Below, piece by piece: positions 8,359 through 17,098 of a stretch of DNA of 64,000 nt. How positions within the stretch are numbered: the stretch's first letter is position 1; every line of letters begins with the position of its first letter. The notes beneath the pieces are model-generated. The model made no database searches. It was given only the letters and a program-made list of their open reading frames with translations, and was not told where the DNA came from. The DNA is from Pseudomonas sp. RIT-PI-q (GTDB taxonomy: Bacteria > Pseudomonadota > Gammaproteobacteria > Pseudomonadales > Pseudomonadaceae). The stretch is taken from NCBI RefSeq assembly GCF_001297125.1, contig NZ_LHPC01000028.1, positions 124,001 through 188,000 on the forward strand, read 5' to 3'. A program made the position numbers and the translations under genes.

Positions 8359-9459
8359 TCAGGCGGGCTCTGCCTGAGCGGCGACGGCGGGTTCTGCGCG
8401 TTGTGGCAAAGGGCGACGGATGAAATATGTCGGGTCCTTGCGCTGCTTCCAGATGGTCGGAAGGATTTCCTTGAAGGCCTCGAACAGGCCGCTGTACGGC
8501 GGCGGGCAGTCGTGGCGGATCTCTTCGTGAAGCTGCGCCAACGCGTGGAACGGCACCATCGGATACATGTGATGTTCGAGGTGATAGTTCATGTCGAGGT
8601 ACATAAAGCGCAGCACCCGGTTCATGTAAATGGTGCGGCAGTTGCTGCGGTGATCGAGCACGTCCTCGGCCAGGCCGACATGCTGGGTCAGGCCGAACAG
8701 GTAGGACAGCCAGCCGCCGTACAGCGTCGGCAAACCGATAAACATCAGCGGCAGCCAGCTCTGCAAATACAGTGCAGCCGCGATGGTCAGCCCATAAATC
8801 ACCAGCCAGATGCGCGCAGCGGTAAAGATCTTCGGCCACTCGGATTCGGGGATGAAGGTCTGCTCTTCTTCGGCCATCCGCCCGGTCGCATGCCGGCAGA
8901 CTGACCACATCGTCTTGATCGCGTAAGGCATCCGAACCAGACTCAGCAGCATGTTGATCAGGCTGGGCGGACGCGGCTCGACGATCTCCGGATCGCGGCC
9001 GACGATGATGGTGTCGGTGTGGTGCCGGGCATGGCTCCAGCGCCAGACATGCGGTTCGAACATGAACATGAAGCTCGATAGCTGGTAGACGACGTCGTTC
9101 ATCCAGCGGGTTTTGAACGCCGTGCCGTGACCGGTTTCATGCCAACGGGCATTCGACGCAGTGCCATAGAGCAGCCCGTAGACGAAGAAGAACGGAACGC
9201 AGGCCCAGGAGCCCCAGAACCAGTAGCCACCGAACCCGGTGACGACCATCGAGAGCAGCCAGATGGCGGTATCGCGCAAGGCCGGGCCGTCGCGGCGTTG
9301 CATCAATTCCTTCATGCGCTTGCGGGAAATCGGCGATTGATACCAACTGGCCGATACCAGGCCTTTTTGCGCCGCTTTGGCGGCTTCGGGACCGATCAAT
9401 CGATAATCCCTAGGCATGGGTTTATCGGGGTGTTCATAGGCTGCGTTTTGTTCAGGCAT
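8359..9459 (-). CDS. MocD-like membrane fatty-acid-desaturase-type oxygenase
   Basis: This 366-aa membrane protein has the three histidine boxes of the di-iron desaturase/hydroxylase family: HETGH at 107-111, HARHH at 143-147 and HLEHH at 293-297. Hydrophobic spans lie around 65-100 and 215-258. It likely hydroxylates or oxidatively demethylates an inositol-derived amine or ether, with electrons from the ferredoxin and reductase encoded downstream. It is the first gene of its operon and is divergent from the LacI-type gene. The exact substrate is inferred from the Moc family. Confidence 0.87.
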   Translation of the reverse strand: MPEQNAAYEHPDKPMPRDYRLIGPEAAKAAQKGLVSASWYQSPISRKRMKELMQRRDGPALRDTAIWLLSMVVTGFGGYWFWGSWACVPFFFVYGLLYGTASNARWHETGHGTAFKTRWMNDVVYQLSSFMFMFEPHVWRWSHARHHTDTIIVGRDPEIVEPRPPSLINMLLSLVRMPYAIKTMWSVCRHATGRMAEEEQTFIPESEWPKIFTAARIWLVIYGLTIAAALYLQSWLPLMFIGLPTLYGGWLSYLFGLTQHVGLAEDVLDHRSNCRTIYMNRVLRFMYLDMNYHLEHHMYPMVPFHALAQLHEEIRHDCPPPYSGLFEAFKEILPTIWKQRKDPTYFIRRPLPQRAEPAVAAQAEPA

Positions 9460-9572
9460 TTTATTGTTCTCCGCAAGCTTGATGGGTTGGGCACTTGCTT
9501 CGATGCGGGATCACATCGTTGGAGAAACGATAGAGAGCGCACTGATTACCCTCAAGCCCTTGAATACATTCC

Positions 9573-9621
9573 CTATCAAGCTATCATCCAGGCCCATTGA
9601 AGCTTGATAGTTTTCTATCAA
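9573..9621. promoter_or_regulatory. Operator cluster for the LacI-type regulator
   Basis: Between the divergent oxygenase and LacI-type genes lies a perfect dyad TTGATAG-TTTT-CTATCAA (9604-9621). Directly upstream are two direct half-sites, CTATCAA at 9573 and CTATCAT at 9581. The dyad is 20 bases before the ATG of the regulator, a good position for autorepression and for control of the divergent operon. Confidence 0.6.
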
Positions 9622-9641
9622 AGCGCTTGCCGGGGCCCGCC

Positions 9642-10691
9642 ATGACCACCACTAAACGCCCAACCATCGCCACCGTTGCCGAACACGCAGGCTTGAGTGT
9701 CGCTACCGTGGATCGGGTACTCAACGCCAGGGCGCCGGTCAATCCGGACACTGCCGAGCAAGTGTTCCAGGCCGCCGAAGCCGTCGGTTATTTCGCCGCA
9801 CGACTGATCGGCCAACGGATCCGCGAACGGCGTCCCGGCTACCGTTTCGGCATCCTCTTGCTCGGCACCGCCCAGGCGTTTTACAGCAACGTGGCCGCCG
9901 CCATCACGCAAGCCGCACAGCGCCAAACCGGCGCCAACTTGAGCCTCCAATTCGAGTACGTTTTCGATCGCACACCCAGCGCGATCATTGCCCAGATCGA
10001 ACAACTGGCGGTGCAGTGCGATGGCTTGGCAGTGGTCAGCTTTGCGCATCCATTGATCAATGCCGCCATCGTTCAGATCAGAGAGGCCGGTGTGCCGGTG
10101 GTTGCGCTGCTGTCCGATATCCACGAGGCGGCAGATGAGCCTTATGTCGGCCAGGATAATCACCAGCTCGGACGGACCATGGGTTGGCTGATGGCTCACA
10201 CCTGTGGCGCCCGCAAAGGCAGTGTCGGGGTGTTGCTCGGTGGGCACCGTTTCCTCGGCCATCAGGCGCGGGTCGAGGGCTTGCGCAGTTACCTGACGGA
10301 GCACGCACCGGGGTTGCGGCTACTGGAAGCAGTGATCAACCTGGACAATAACGACATCACCGAAGAGGCCACGCTGGACCTGCTGGCGCGGCATGCCGAC
10401 TTGCGCGGTGTGTGCGTGGTTGGCGGTGGTGGCGACGGCGTGATCAGTGCCCTGTCGCAGCTGCCGAAGCGGCCGTCGCTGTGCTGCATTCTGCAGGAGT
10501 CGACCGAGCTGTCGCGCCAGGCCCTGGCGCAGGGACTGATCAGCCTGGTCATCGATTCCCAGCCACGATTGCTGGCGGCGGCGCTGGTCGACTTGATGAT
10601 CGAATTGCAGACCGCGCCGGACTTCGATCCGCTCCGGCATCGCATCCATATTCCGTTGCAGATCGTCACCTCAGAGAACGCCCGCCCCTGA
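9642..10691 (+). CDS. LacI-family transcriptional regulator
   Basis: The 349-aa protein has a LacI helix-turn-helix at residues 8-28 (TIATVAEHAGLSVATVDRVL) and a periplasmic-binding-protein-like sensor domain after residue 60. I chose the ATG at 9642 because it places this motif at the usual distance from the N-terminus; the frame is open further upstream. It is divergent from the MocD/E oxygenase operon, with a dyad in between, so it probably represses that operon until an inositol derivative binds. It overlaps the end of the convergent activator gene by 21 bases. Confidence 0.9.
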   Translation: MTTTKRPTIATVAEHAGLSVATVDRVLNARAPVNPDTAEQVFQAAEAVGYFAARLIGQRIRERRPGYRFGILLLGTAQAFYSNVAAAITQAAQRQTGANLSLQFEYVFDRTPSAIIAQIEQLAVQCDGLAVVSFAHPLINAAIVQIREAGVPVVALLSDIHEAADEPYVGQDNHQLGRTMGWLMAHTCGARKGSVGVLLGGHRFLGHQARVEGLRSYLTEHAPGLRLLEAVINLDNNDITEEATLDLLARHADLRGVCVVGGGGDGVISALSQLPKRPSLCCILQESTELSRQALAQGLISLVIDSQPRLLAAALVDLMIELQTAPDFDPLRHRIHIPLQIVTSENARP

Positions 10692-12677
10692 ACGAAATGC
10701 ATCGGCACTCAGCCCGAACCGGTTCATCTTGTTGTACAGCCCGCCACGGGAAACATTCAGCTGTTTGGCGGCCAGGCGGATGTTGCCACCGGTGTCCTTG
10801 AGGGCGGCGATGATCGCGTTCATTTCATGGGCACCGAGGTCCAGGGCTGCCCTGGGTTCAGGCAACATTCCAGGCGCCGCGGGCTGCTGCCTTTGCCTGA
10901 TTTCATGCGGCAGATCATTGGGCTGGAGCAGTTCGGTCACCGCCAGATTGGTCGCGCGCTCAATGATATTTTCCAACTCGCGAACATTGCCCGGCCAGTG
11001 GTAGGCGCAAAGAATATCCAGCGTCTGCGGTGAGATGCCCTGCACCGATTTGCGCAGCGAGCGAGCGCAACGGCCGAGAAAATGTTGCGCCAGCAACGGC
11101 ACATCTTCGCGGCGCATCCGCAGCGGTGGCACGGTCAAATTCAGTACGTTGAGCCGGTAGTAAAGATCCTCGCGGAAAGCGCCATCGGCCACTGCCTGGC
11201 TCAAGTTGCGGTGAGTGGCGGCGATGATACGCACGTTGACCTGCCGGGATTTTTTCGCACCGACCGGCGTCACTTCGCCTTCTTGCAAGACGCGCAGCAG
11301 GCTGACTTGGGCATCGAACGACATGTCGCCAATTTCGTCGAGGAAGATCGTACCGCCATCGGCCAATTCGAACTTCCCGGCCGAGCCGCCACGGGCCGAA
11401 CCGGTGAAGGCGCCCTCGACATGCCCGAACAGTTCGCTTTGCACCAGATCACGCGGAATCGCTCCGCAATTGACCGCCACAAACGGACCGCTGCAACGGT
11501 CGCTGGCGTTGTGGATCGCCTGGGCAAACAGCTCTTTGCCGGTGCCGCTTTCACCGAGGATCAAGGTGGTGGAGTCACTGCGACTGGCGATGCGTCCCAG
11601 GTGTAAAGCGTCCTGAATCGCACGGGAACTGCCCTGAATGGTGTCGAAGGTGTAGCTGGCCTGAGTGCCGATGATCCGCCGGGTAATTTCGCGGATGCGT
11701 CGGTTCTCGCGCAACGAAACAATCCGCCCGCCTTGCTCCAGTGAGCACACGGACACCAGGCACGCCAAATGACTGCGATCGTGCAGCTCAAACGTGCAAT
11801 CCAGATCCCGCAACCCTTCCCCGTCGCGCAGCAGGATCTCGCTGGTCAGCTCACTCTGGCCCAGACGCTGGAACGGACTGCCGAGCAGGTCGCGACCGAC
11901 GCGAAACAGTTGCCGGGCGTAACGGTTGAGCGCCTTGATGCAGCCGCGCTCATCCAGCACCACCAGCCCTTCGTTGAGCACTTCGAGGACGGTTTGTTGC
12001 TCTTCCAGCAAGGCCTGAAGCGCCATTTGCCGCGAGACCGCTTCGGCGGCTGCCTGGACGGTGCCCAGCGTATGGAAATGAAACCAGCCCGGCTCGGCGG
12101 TCAGGGTCAGCATGGCCAGTGTCCGACCCTGGGCATCGCGGATAGGCGCGGCGGCACAATGCATGCGCCGGCGTCGCAGGCCGAGGCCGAAATTTTCCTC
12201 GGCCAGCACATAGACCAAGCGGTCTTCGGCCAGCGCCAGCCCCGTGCAATTGGTGCCCTGCACCGACTCCAGCAAGCGGCTGCCGATCGGCGTGGGGTCC
12301 AGGCCGCAGAAATACAGCGTCGTGCCCTCGGCATCCGTCAAGTTGATATGCCCCCTGGGGTTGTACGCCAGCAATCCGCGCATGACCTCGGCGGCAGCTG
12401 CAATCAATACGCGATTGGCCGCCAGCGTTGCAGCCAGGTCGGCCTGAGTGACAAAACGGTATGCGCCATCGTCCGGGTCGAGGCCGGCACTGAGGCTGCG
12501 TCGCCACGAATCCCAAATCACCTGCCTGACCCCGACGGGTCGCTCAACCTGCCCGTCCAGGCACGCCAGCCAGGCCTGCTCCAGCTCAGGAATCGGTCCT
12601 TCGCTCAACGATGCCGGACCGAGCGCGGTGATGTAGTCGAGGTCTTGTTCGCTGACGGCCAGGGGCTGGGGGATCAC
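10671..12677 (-). CDS. AcoR-like sigma54-dependent transcriptional activator
   Basis: This 668-aa enhancer-binding protein has an N-terminal GAF-type sensor (about 80-215, with GTNCTGLALAED), a PAS-like segment (about 225-310), an AAA+ domain with Walker A GESGTGK (375-381) and Walker B GGTIFLDEIGD (441-451), and a Fis-type helix-turn-helix at the end. The sigma54-contact loop reads GAFTGS at 422-427 instead of GAFTGA. The GTG start follows GGAGAAGCAG. It is divergent from a dehydrogenase operon that carries a sigma54 promoter, its evident target. Confidence 0.92.
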   Translation of the reverse strand: MIPQPLAVSEQDLDYITALGPASLSEGPIPELEQAWLACLDGQVERPVGVRQVIWDSWRRSLSAGLDPDDGAYRFVTQADLAATLAANRVLIAAAAEVMRGLLAYNPRGHINLTDAEGTTLYFCGLDPTPIGSRLLESVQGTNCTGLALAEDRLVYVLAEENFGLGLRRRRMHCAAAPIRDAQGRTLAMLTLTAEPGWFHFHTLGTVQAAAEAVSRQMALQALLEEQQTVLEVLNEGLVVLDERGCIKALNRYARQLFRVGRDLLGSPFQRLGQSELTSEILLRDGEGLRDLDCTFELHDRSHLACLVSVCSLEQGGRIVSLRENRRIREITRRIIGTQASYTFDTIQGSSRAIQDALHLGRIASRSDSTTLILGESGTGKELFAQAIHNASDRCSGPFVAVNCGAIPRDLVQSELFGHVEGAFTGSARGGSAGKFELADGGTIFLDEIGDMSFDAQVSLLRVLQEGEVTPVGAKKSRQVNVRIIAATHRNLSQAVADGAFREDLYYRLNVLNLTVPPLRMRREDVPLLAQHFLGRCARSLRKSVQGISPQTLDILCAYHWPGNVRELENIIERATNLAVTELLQPNDLPHEIRQRQQPAAPGMLPEPRAALDLGAHEMNAIIAALKDTGGNIRLAAKQLNVSRGGLYNKMNRFGLSADAFRSGAGVL

Positions 12678-12701
12678 CTGCTTCTCCTATGTTCATATTT
12701 T

Positions 12702-12725
12702 TGACATGTCAGTATAGACATGTCA
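12702..12725. promoter_or_regulatory. Tandem GACATGTC sites, candidate activator-binding (UAS) pair
   Basis: Two copies of the palindrome GACATGTC start at 12703 and 12717, one and a third helical turns apart. The first sits in the larger palindrome TGACATGTCA. They lie 25 to 48 bases upstream of the activator start and about 65 to 100 bases before the sigma54 promoter of the divergent operon, as expected for an enhancer. Confidence 0.6.
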
Positions 12726-12787
12726 TCCGAATGAACACTTATTTCATTGATACTTAAATAAACCTTTAAATATCAACCACTTGATAT

Positions 12788-12804
12788 TTGGCACAGCCCT
12801 TGCT
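12788..12804 (+). promoter_or_regulatory. Sigma54 (-24/-12) promoter
   Basis: TTGGCACAGCCCTTGCT matches the RpoN consensus TGGCAC-N5-TTGC, with exactly ten bases between the GG and GC pairs. It precedes the inositol-dehydrogenase-like operon by 59 bases, leaving a leader of roughly 45 bases. The adjacent AcoR-like gene supplies the activator this promoter type requires. Confidence 0.85.
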
Positions 12805-12862
12805 CTCTCCCTTGTACCAGCGAGGACATTCCTGCTGAACAACAATAAAGGGGAGTCATTTA

Positions 12863-13885
12863 ATGAGCACATCCAAAATTATCCGCCTCGGTCTCATCGG
12901 TGCCGGGCGCATGGGCAGCTTCCACGGCCTGACTGCCGCGCGGCACATTCCCGGCGCCTGCCTGGCCGCCATCGCCGACCCAACCCCCGGCCAGGCCGCT
13001 CGCCTCGCGGCAGAATTGGGTGTGGAGCGGGTCTACACCGACCCACAGCAACTGCTTGACGACCCGGACATCGACGGCGTGTTGATCGCCGCCCCCGCCC
13101 GCAGCCATGCCGAACTGGTGATCAGCGCAGCCCGTGCCGGCAAAGGCGTGTTCTGTGAAAAACCCATGGCCATCACCCTCGACGAGGCCGACCGCGCCAT
13201 CGCTGCGGCTGCCGATGCGCGAGTGACGCTGCAAGTCGGCTTCAACCGCCGCTTTGCCAAAAGCTTCCGCACCGCCCACCTGGACGTGGTCGCCGGCCGT
13301 ATCGGTACGCCGCAACTGCTGCGCTCGCTGACCCGCGACCCGGCGCTGAACAATCCCGCCAACTCGCCGCAGTGGGTGATCTTCCTCGAAACCCTGATCC
13401 ACGATTTCGACACCCTGCGCTACCTCAATCCCGGCGCTGAAGCGGTCGAAGTTTTTGTCATGGCCGACGCCTTGATTGCACCGGACTTCAAGAGCAAAGG
13501 CTTCCTCGACACGGCAGTGGTCACGATCCGTTTCGACAACGGCGCCATCGCCACCGCCGAAGCGAATTTCCAGGCGGTCTATGGCTACGATGTTCGAGGC
13601 GAAGTGTTCGGCAGCGCGGGCATGCTGACCATGGGCAGCGTCAACGATTCAGACCTGGTTCGCTACCTGGCCAGTGGCCCCCAGGGCGACACCCAGCGCC
13701 TGGACACCGACTTGCTGCGCGATGCCTATGTGGCCGAGCTCAACCATTTTGTCGACTGCCTGCGTACCGGCGAAAACCCCCTGGCCAGCGGCGAAGATGC
13801 CCGGGCTGCACTGGCGATTGCCCGCGCGTGTATCGAGTCGTTCCAGCAAGGCAAAGCAGGGCGCGTGCAAGGAGGCCGCCCATGA
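12863..13885 (+). CDS. Gfo/Idh/MocA-family inositol 2-dehydrogenase-like oxidoreductase
   Basis: This 340-aa NAD(P)-dependent dehydrogenase has the N-terminal Rossmann motif GLIGAGRMG (about 10-18), the family lysine motif EKP near residue 100 and the catalytic HDFD near 180. IolG and the rhizopine enzyme MocA are of this family; oxidation of an inositol or inosamine ring is the likely reaction. AAAGGGGAG precedes the ATG. It is the first gene of a sigma54-driven operon and overlaps the next gene by four bases. Confidence 0.9.
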   Translation: MSTSKIIRLGLIGAGRMGSFHGLTAARHIPGACLAAIADPTPGQAARLAAELGVERVYTDPQQLLDDPDIDGVLIAAPARSHAELVISAARAGKGVFCEKPMAITLDEADRAIAAAADARVTLQVGFNRRFAKSFRTAHLDVVAGRIGTPQLLRSLTRDPALNNPANSPQWVIFLETLIHDFDTLRYLNPGAEAVEVFVMADALIAPDFKSKGFLDTAVVTIRFDNGAIATAEANFQAVYGYDVRGEVFGSAGMLTMGSVNDSDLVRYLASGPQGDTQRLDTDLLRDAYVAELNHFVDCLRTGENPLASGEDARAALAIARACIESFQQGKAGRVQGGRP

Positions 13886-14670
13886 GTTTCACCCCGTTCA
13901 AACTGGCGATCAGTGCCGAGATGGTGTTCCTTGACCTGCCGTTCACCGAACGCGTCAAACGCATTCATGCGCTGGGCTTCAGCGCCGAAATCTGGGACTG
14001 GACCAAGAAAGACATTCCGGCACTGGTCGCTACCGGCGCCGACTTCACCTCCATGACCGGCTACATCGCCGGCAACCTGACCGACCCCGAGGACATCCAG
14101 CACCTGCTCGACAGCGCACGGGAATCGCTGGCCGTCGCCACGCAACTGAACTGCCCGAGCCTCAACCTGCACGGCACCGGCCTGGGCGACAAAGGCTTGC
14201 CGGTCAAACCGGTGGCGCACACCAGCGGACGCATGTGGCTGAGCGCCTGCAAGACCCTGGAAAAAATCGCTCGCCTGGGTGAAGACGCCGGCCGGGTGTT
14301 CCTGCTGGAAAACCTCAACACCGAAGTCGACCATCCTGGCACACCATTCGCTCGCGCCGACGATACCCTGGCGCTGATCGAGGCCGTGGGCAGTCCGCAC
14401 CTGAAGATGAACCTGGACCTTTACCATGCGCAGATTGGCGAAGGAAACCTGATCGAACTGATCCAGCGCGCCGGTAGCGCCATCGGTGAAATCCAGGTGG
14501 CCGACGTACCCGGCCGCAGGGAACCGGGCACCGGCGAAATCCATTATCCCGCCATTGCCAAAGCCTTGTTCGGCATGGGATACACCGGTGTCGTCGGGCT
14601 CGAAGGCTGGGCCAGCGGCGACAGCGAAGCGGCACTCGAACGTTTCAGGCAAGCGTTCACCCTGGATTGA
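13882..14670 (+). CDS. TIM-barrel isomerase, hydroxypyruvate-isomerase family
   Basis: The 262-aa protein shows the TIM-barrel pattern of hydroxypyruvate isomerase-like enzymes: LLENLNTEVDHPG, MNLDLYHAQIGEG, QVADVPGRREPGTGEIHY and GLEGW carry the metal ligands. GGAGG lies within the preceding gene and the ATGA overlap couples it to the dehydrogenase. It probably isomerises the keto product of that enzyme. The native substrate cannot be read directly, and classical hydroxypyruvate isomerase activity is possible. Confidence 0.87.
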   Translation: MSFTPFKLAISAEMVFLDLPFTERVKRIHALGFSAEIWDWTKKDIPALVATGADFTSMTGYIAGNLTDPEDIQHLLDSARESLAVATQLNCPSLNLHGTGLGDKGLPVKPVAHTSGRMWLSACKTLEKIARLGEDAGRVFLLENLNTEVDHPGTPFARADDTLALIEAVGSPHLKMNLDLYHAQIGEGNLIELIQRAGSAIGEIQVADVPGRREPGTGEIHYPAIAKALFGMGYTGVVGLEGWASGDSEAALERFRQAFTLD

Positions 14671-14759
14671 AGACACGGCGGCGCGCCCCGACGTTGATTC
14701 AGGGCGCGCCAGCAACTGTCACGCTTGATCTACTCATAACAACAAAAAGGACTACCCTC

Positions 14760-15689
14760 ATGCGTCGCTGCACACTGCTTTTTGCCACGCTGCTACTCGT
14801 CTTCAGCCAATGGGCCGCCGCCTCCAGCTATCGCATCGGCGTCAGCATTGCCCGGGTTGACGACAACTTCATGACCTACGTGCGCAGCGGCCTGGAAGAG
14901 GCCGCGAAAAAGGAAAACGTCCAGATCCAGTTCGAGGACGCCCAGGGCGACGTGGTGCGCCAGATCAATCAGGTCCAGGGCTTTCTCAGTCAGAAGGTCG
15001 ACGCGGTCATCGTCTTGCCCGTGGACACCGCCGCCACCGCCAACATGACCCGCGCCGCCGTCGAGGCGAAGACGCCGCTGGTCTACGTCAACCGCCATCC
15101 GGACGAACGCACCTTGCCCAAAGGCGTGGTCACTGTGGCGTCCAATGACATCGAAGCCGGGCAGTTGCAGATGCGCTACCTGGCGGAAAAACTGGGCGGC
15201 AAAGGCACCCTCGCGATCATCATGGGCGACCTCGCGCAAAACTCCACGCACGACCGCACCGAAGGCGTCAAACAGGTGCTCAAGGACTACCCCGGGATCA
15301 AGATCGTCGAACAACAAACGGCTGAATGGCAGCGCAACAAAGGCATGGACCTGACCAGCAACTGGCTGCTGGCCGGCACCAACTTTGATGCCATCGTCGC
15401 CAACAATGACGAGATGGCCATCGGCGCCGCCATGGCCCTGCAACAGGCCGGCAAAGCCAAGGGCGAAATTGCGATTGTCGGCATCGACGGCCTGCCTGAC
15501 GGACTGGCGGCAATCAAGCGCGGCATGCTGGTCGCCTCGGTCTTCCAGGACCCCAAGGCCCAAGCCACCGTCGCACTGCAAGCGGCCCTCAAAATGATCA
15601 AGGGCGAGCCGGTCGAGACGGACGTCTGGGTGCCCTTTCAGCTGATCACACCGGAGCAGGTGGCCATGTTTGAACAACATTACAAATAG
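14760..15689 (+). CDS. Rhizopine/sugar-type periplasmic binding protein
   Basis: This 309-aa ribose-type (Peripla_BP_4) binding protein starts with a clear signal peptide (residues 1-21, cleaved after QWAAA). The mature part keeps the family features FLSQKVDAVIVLPVD and VANNDEMAIGAAMAL. I take the ATG at 14760, preceded by AAAAAGGAC, over the longer frame from 14667. It would capture inositol or rhizopine in the periplasm, like MocB. No ATPase or permease follows in this operon, so it must share a transporter encoded elsewhere or act as a sensor. Confidence 0.9.
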   Translation: MRRCTLLFATLLLVFSQWAAASSYRIGVSIARVDDNFMTYVRSGLEEAAKKENVQIQFEDAQGDVVRQINQVQGFLSQKVDAVIVLPVDTAATANMTRAAVEAKTPLVYVNRHPDERTLPKGVVTVASNDIEAGQLQMRYLAEKLGGKGTLAIIMGDLAQNSTHDRTEGVKQVLKDYPGIKIVEQQTAEWQRNKGMDLTSNWLLAGTNFDAIVANNDEMAIGAAMALQQAGKAKGEIAIVGIDGLPDGLAAIKRGMLVASVFQDPKAQATVALQAALKMIKGEPVETDVWVPFQLITPEQVAMFEQHYK

Positions 15690-15708
15690 CGTTAAACGCT
15701 GACGAATG

Positions 15709-15745
15709 ACGCCGCTTTCCTGGTCTGGGATAAGCGGCGTTTTTC
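15709..15745 (+). terminator. Rho-independent terminator of the sigma54 operon
   Basis: ACGCCGCTT at 15709 pairs with AAGCGGCGT at 15732-15740 and is followed by TTTTC. It lies 20 bases after the binding-protein stop codon. Confidence 0.9.
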
Positions 15746-15805
15746 ATTGCGTGGATAGCGTTGCTCTGGCAGAAACTCCTGCGCACCCAGGCATCATTAC
15801 CGCCA

Positions 15806-16258
15806 TCACAAAGGCAGAGGCCGATCCTGAACGACCCGTTTCATAACAAGGGTCGAAGTCAACCGCTGCACGTTGGGCAAGGTCGAAAGGCTCTCATCGT
15901 ATAGCCGCTGGAAGGCCGGCAAATCCTCTGTGATGACGTGCAGCAGGTAGTCCGGTTCCCCAAATAACCTCTGGGCATCGACCACTTGCGGGATGTCAAC
16001 GAGCGCCGTCTCGAAAGCCTCGACAGCTCGCCTGTCACCCTCGCGAAGCGTGGCAAACACCATGGCGGAAAAGTTCAGGCCCAATGCGCCCGGGTCCAGC
16101 TGTGCTCTATAGCCGAGCAACACACCTGACTCTTCCAGTGCCCGTACTCGTCGATGACAAGGGGAAAGACTCAGCCCCACACGCTCGGCGAGTTCGGTGA
16201 CCGAAAGGCGACCATCCTTTTGCAGCTCAGAAAGAATCTTTCGATCAATCCTGTCCAT
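15806..16258 (-). CDS. Lrp/AsnC-family transcriptional regulator
   Basis: The 150-aa protein has the canonical Lrp start MDRIDRKILSELQKDGR, an N-terminal helix-turn-helix (LSVTELAERVGLSLSPCHRRV) and a C-terminal RAM amino-acid-sensing domain with a typical DYLL core. The start at 16258 gives the usual family length; the frame is open to 16297 but that extension is not family-like. It is divergent from a LysE-type exporter, a frequent pairing in which the regulator senses the exported amino acid. Confidence 0.9.
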   Translation of the reverse strand: MDRIDRKILSELQKDGRLSVTELAERVGLSLSPCHRRVRALEESGVLLGYRAQLDPGALGLNFSAMVFATLREGDRRAVEAFETALVDIPQVVDAQRLFGEPDYLLHVITEDLPAFQRLYDESLSTLPNVQRLTSTLVMKRVVQDRPLPL

Positions 16259-16405
16259 TTGGAAGAATCTCCCACTCGGTAGCGTTTTCATAACCATCTT
16301 TGAAAGTTAATTCTAACAAGATTTCATTATTCTTCCTCTCTCCAATAATTGCCGGAGCGAGACGATGCGCAAAGCGGTGTGTCTACAGCAGGGGTGGGTA
16401 ACGCC

Positions 16406-17023
16406 ATGACCTTGAGCGTTTTTGTTGCCTTCTGGGCGGTATCGATTCTGTTCGTCATCACGCCAGGCGCCGATTGGGCCTACGCGATTTCCGCGGGGTT
16501 GAAGGGCCGGGTCGTCATACCCGCCGTGGGCGGGTTGTTGTCCGGTCATTTGATCGCCACCCTGATCGTTGCCGGTGGTGTCGGCACGCTGGTGGCCAGC
16601 CACCCCGTTGCCTTGTCGGTGCTGACCGTCGCCGGGGCGGGTTATCTGCTGTGGCTGGGCATCAACATGCTTGCGCGCCCCGCTACGCCGCACGCTGATG
16701 ACGGTCAGGCATCCGGCTCCTGGAAGCGCTGGGCGATCAAGGGGCTTTGCGTGAGCGGGCTGAATCCGAAAGTGTTCTTGCTGTTCCTGGCGCTGTTGCC
16801 TCAATTTACCGACACCACCGCTGCCTGGCCTGTGCCAATGCAGATGATTGCGCTGGGGCTCATCCACACCGTCAGTTGTGGCGTTATTTATCTGCTGGTC
16901 GGCTTTGGCTCACAGGTCGTATTGCAGGCACGCCCCGCTGCTGCTCACTTTGTCAGTCGTTTCTCTGGAGCGGCCATGATCGTCATCGCTGTCGTTCTGT
17001 TGACTGAGCAGGTGCTGGGTTGA
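16406..17023 (+). CDS. LysE/RhtB-family amino-acid exporter
   Basis: This 205-aa inner-membrane protein has five to six hydrophobic segments and the LysE-family features PGADWAYAISAGLKG near the N-terminus and GLNPKVFLLFLALLPQF in the middle. I use the ATG of MTLSVFVAF at 16406; the upstream in-frame extension is hydrophilic and unlike the family. Divergent transcription from the Lrp-type gene suggests export of an amino acid under that control. A MaoC-type gene follows 75 bases downstream. Confidence 0.9.
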   Translation: MTLSVFVAFWAVSILFVITPGADWAYAISAGLKGRVVIPAVGGLLSGHLIATLIVAGGVGTLVASHPVALSVLTVAGAGYLLWLGINMLARPATPHADDGQASGSWKRWAIKGLCVSGLNPKVFLLFLALLPQFTDTTAAWPVPMQMIALGLIHTVSCGVIYLLVGFGSQVVLQARPAAAHFVSRFSGAAMIVIAVVLLTEQVLG

Positions 17024-17098
17024 TCCATTATTTCAAGAACATGTCCAGGTCCCGAACATACCTTTTAACCTCCCACTTTCACCGCCCAAGGAGTCTTT

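Noticed and set aside
10671..10691. Frameshift or fusion at the convergent LacI-type/activator ends
   Set aside because: Both proteins have complete family-like C-termini; the 21-base overlap is a simple convergent overlap.
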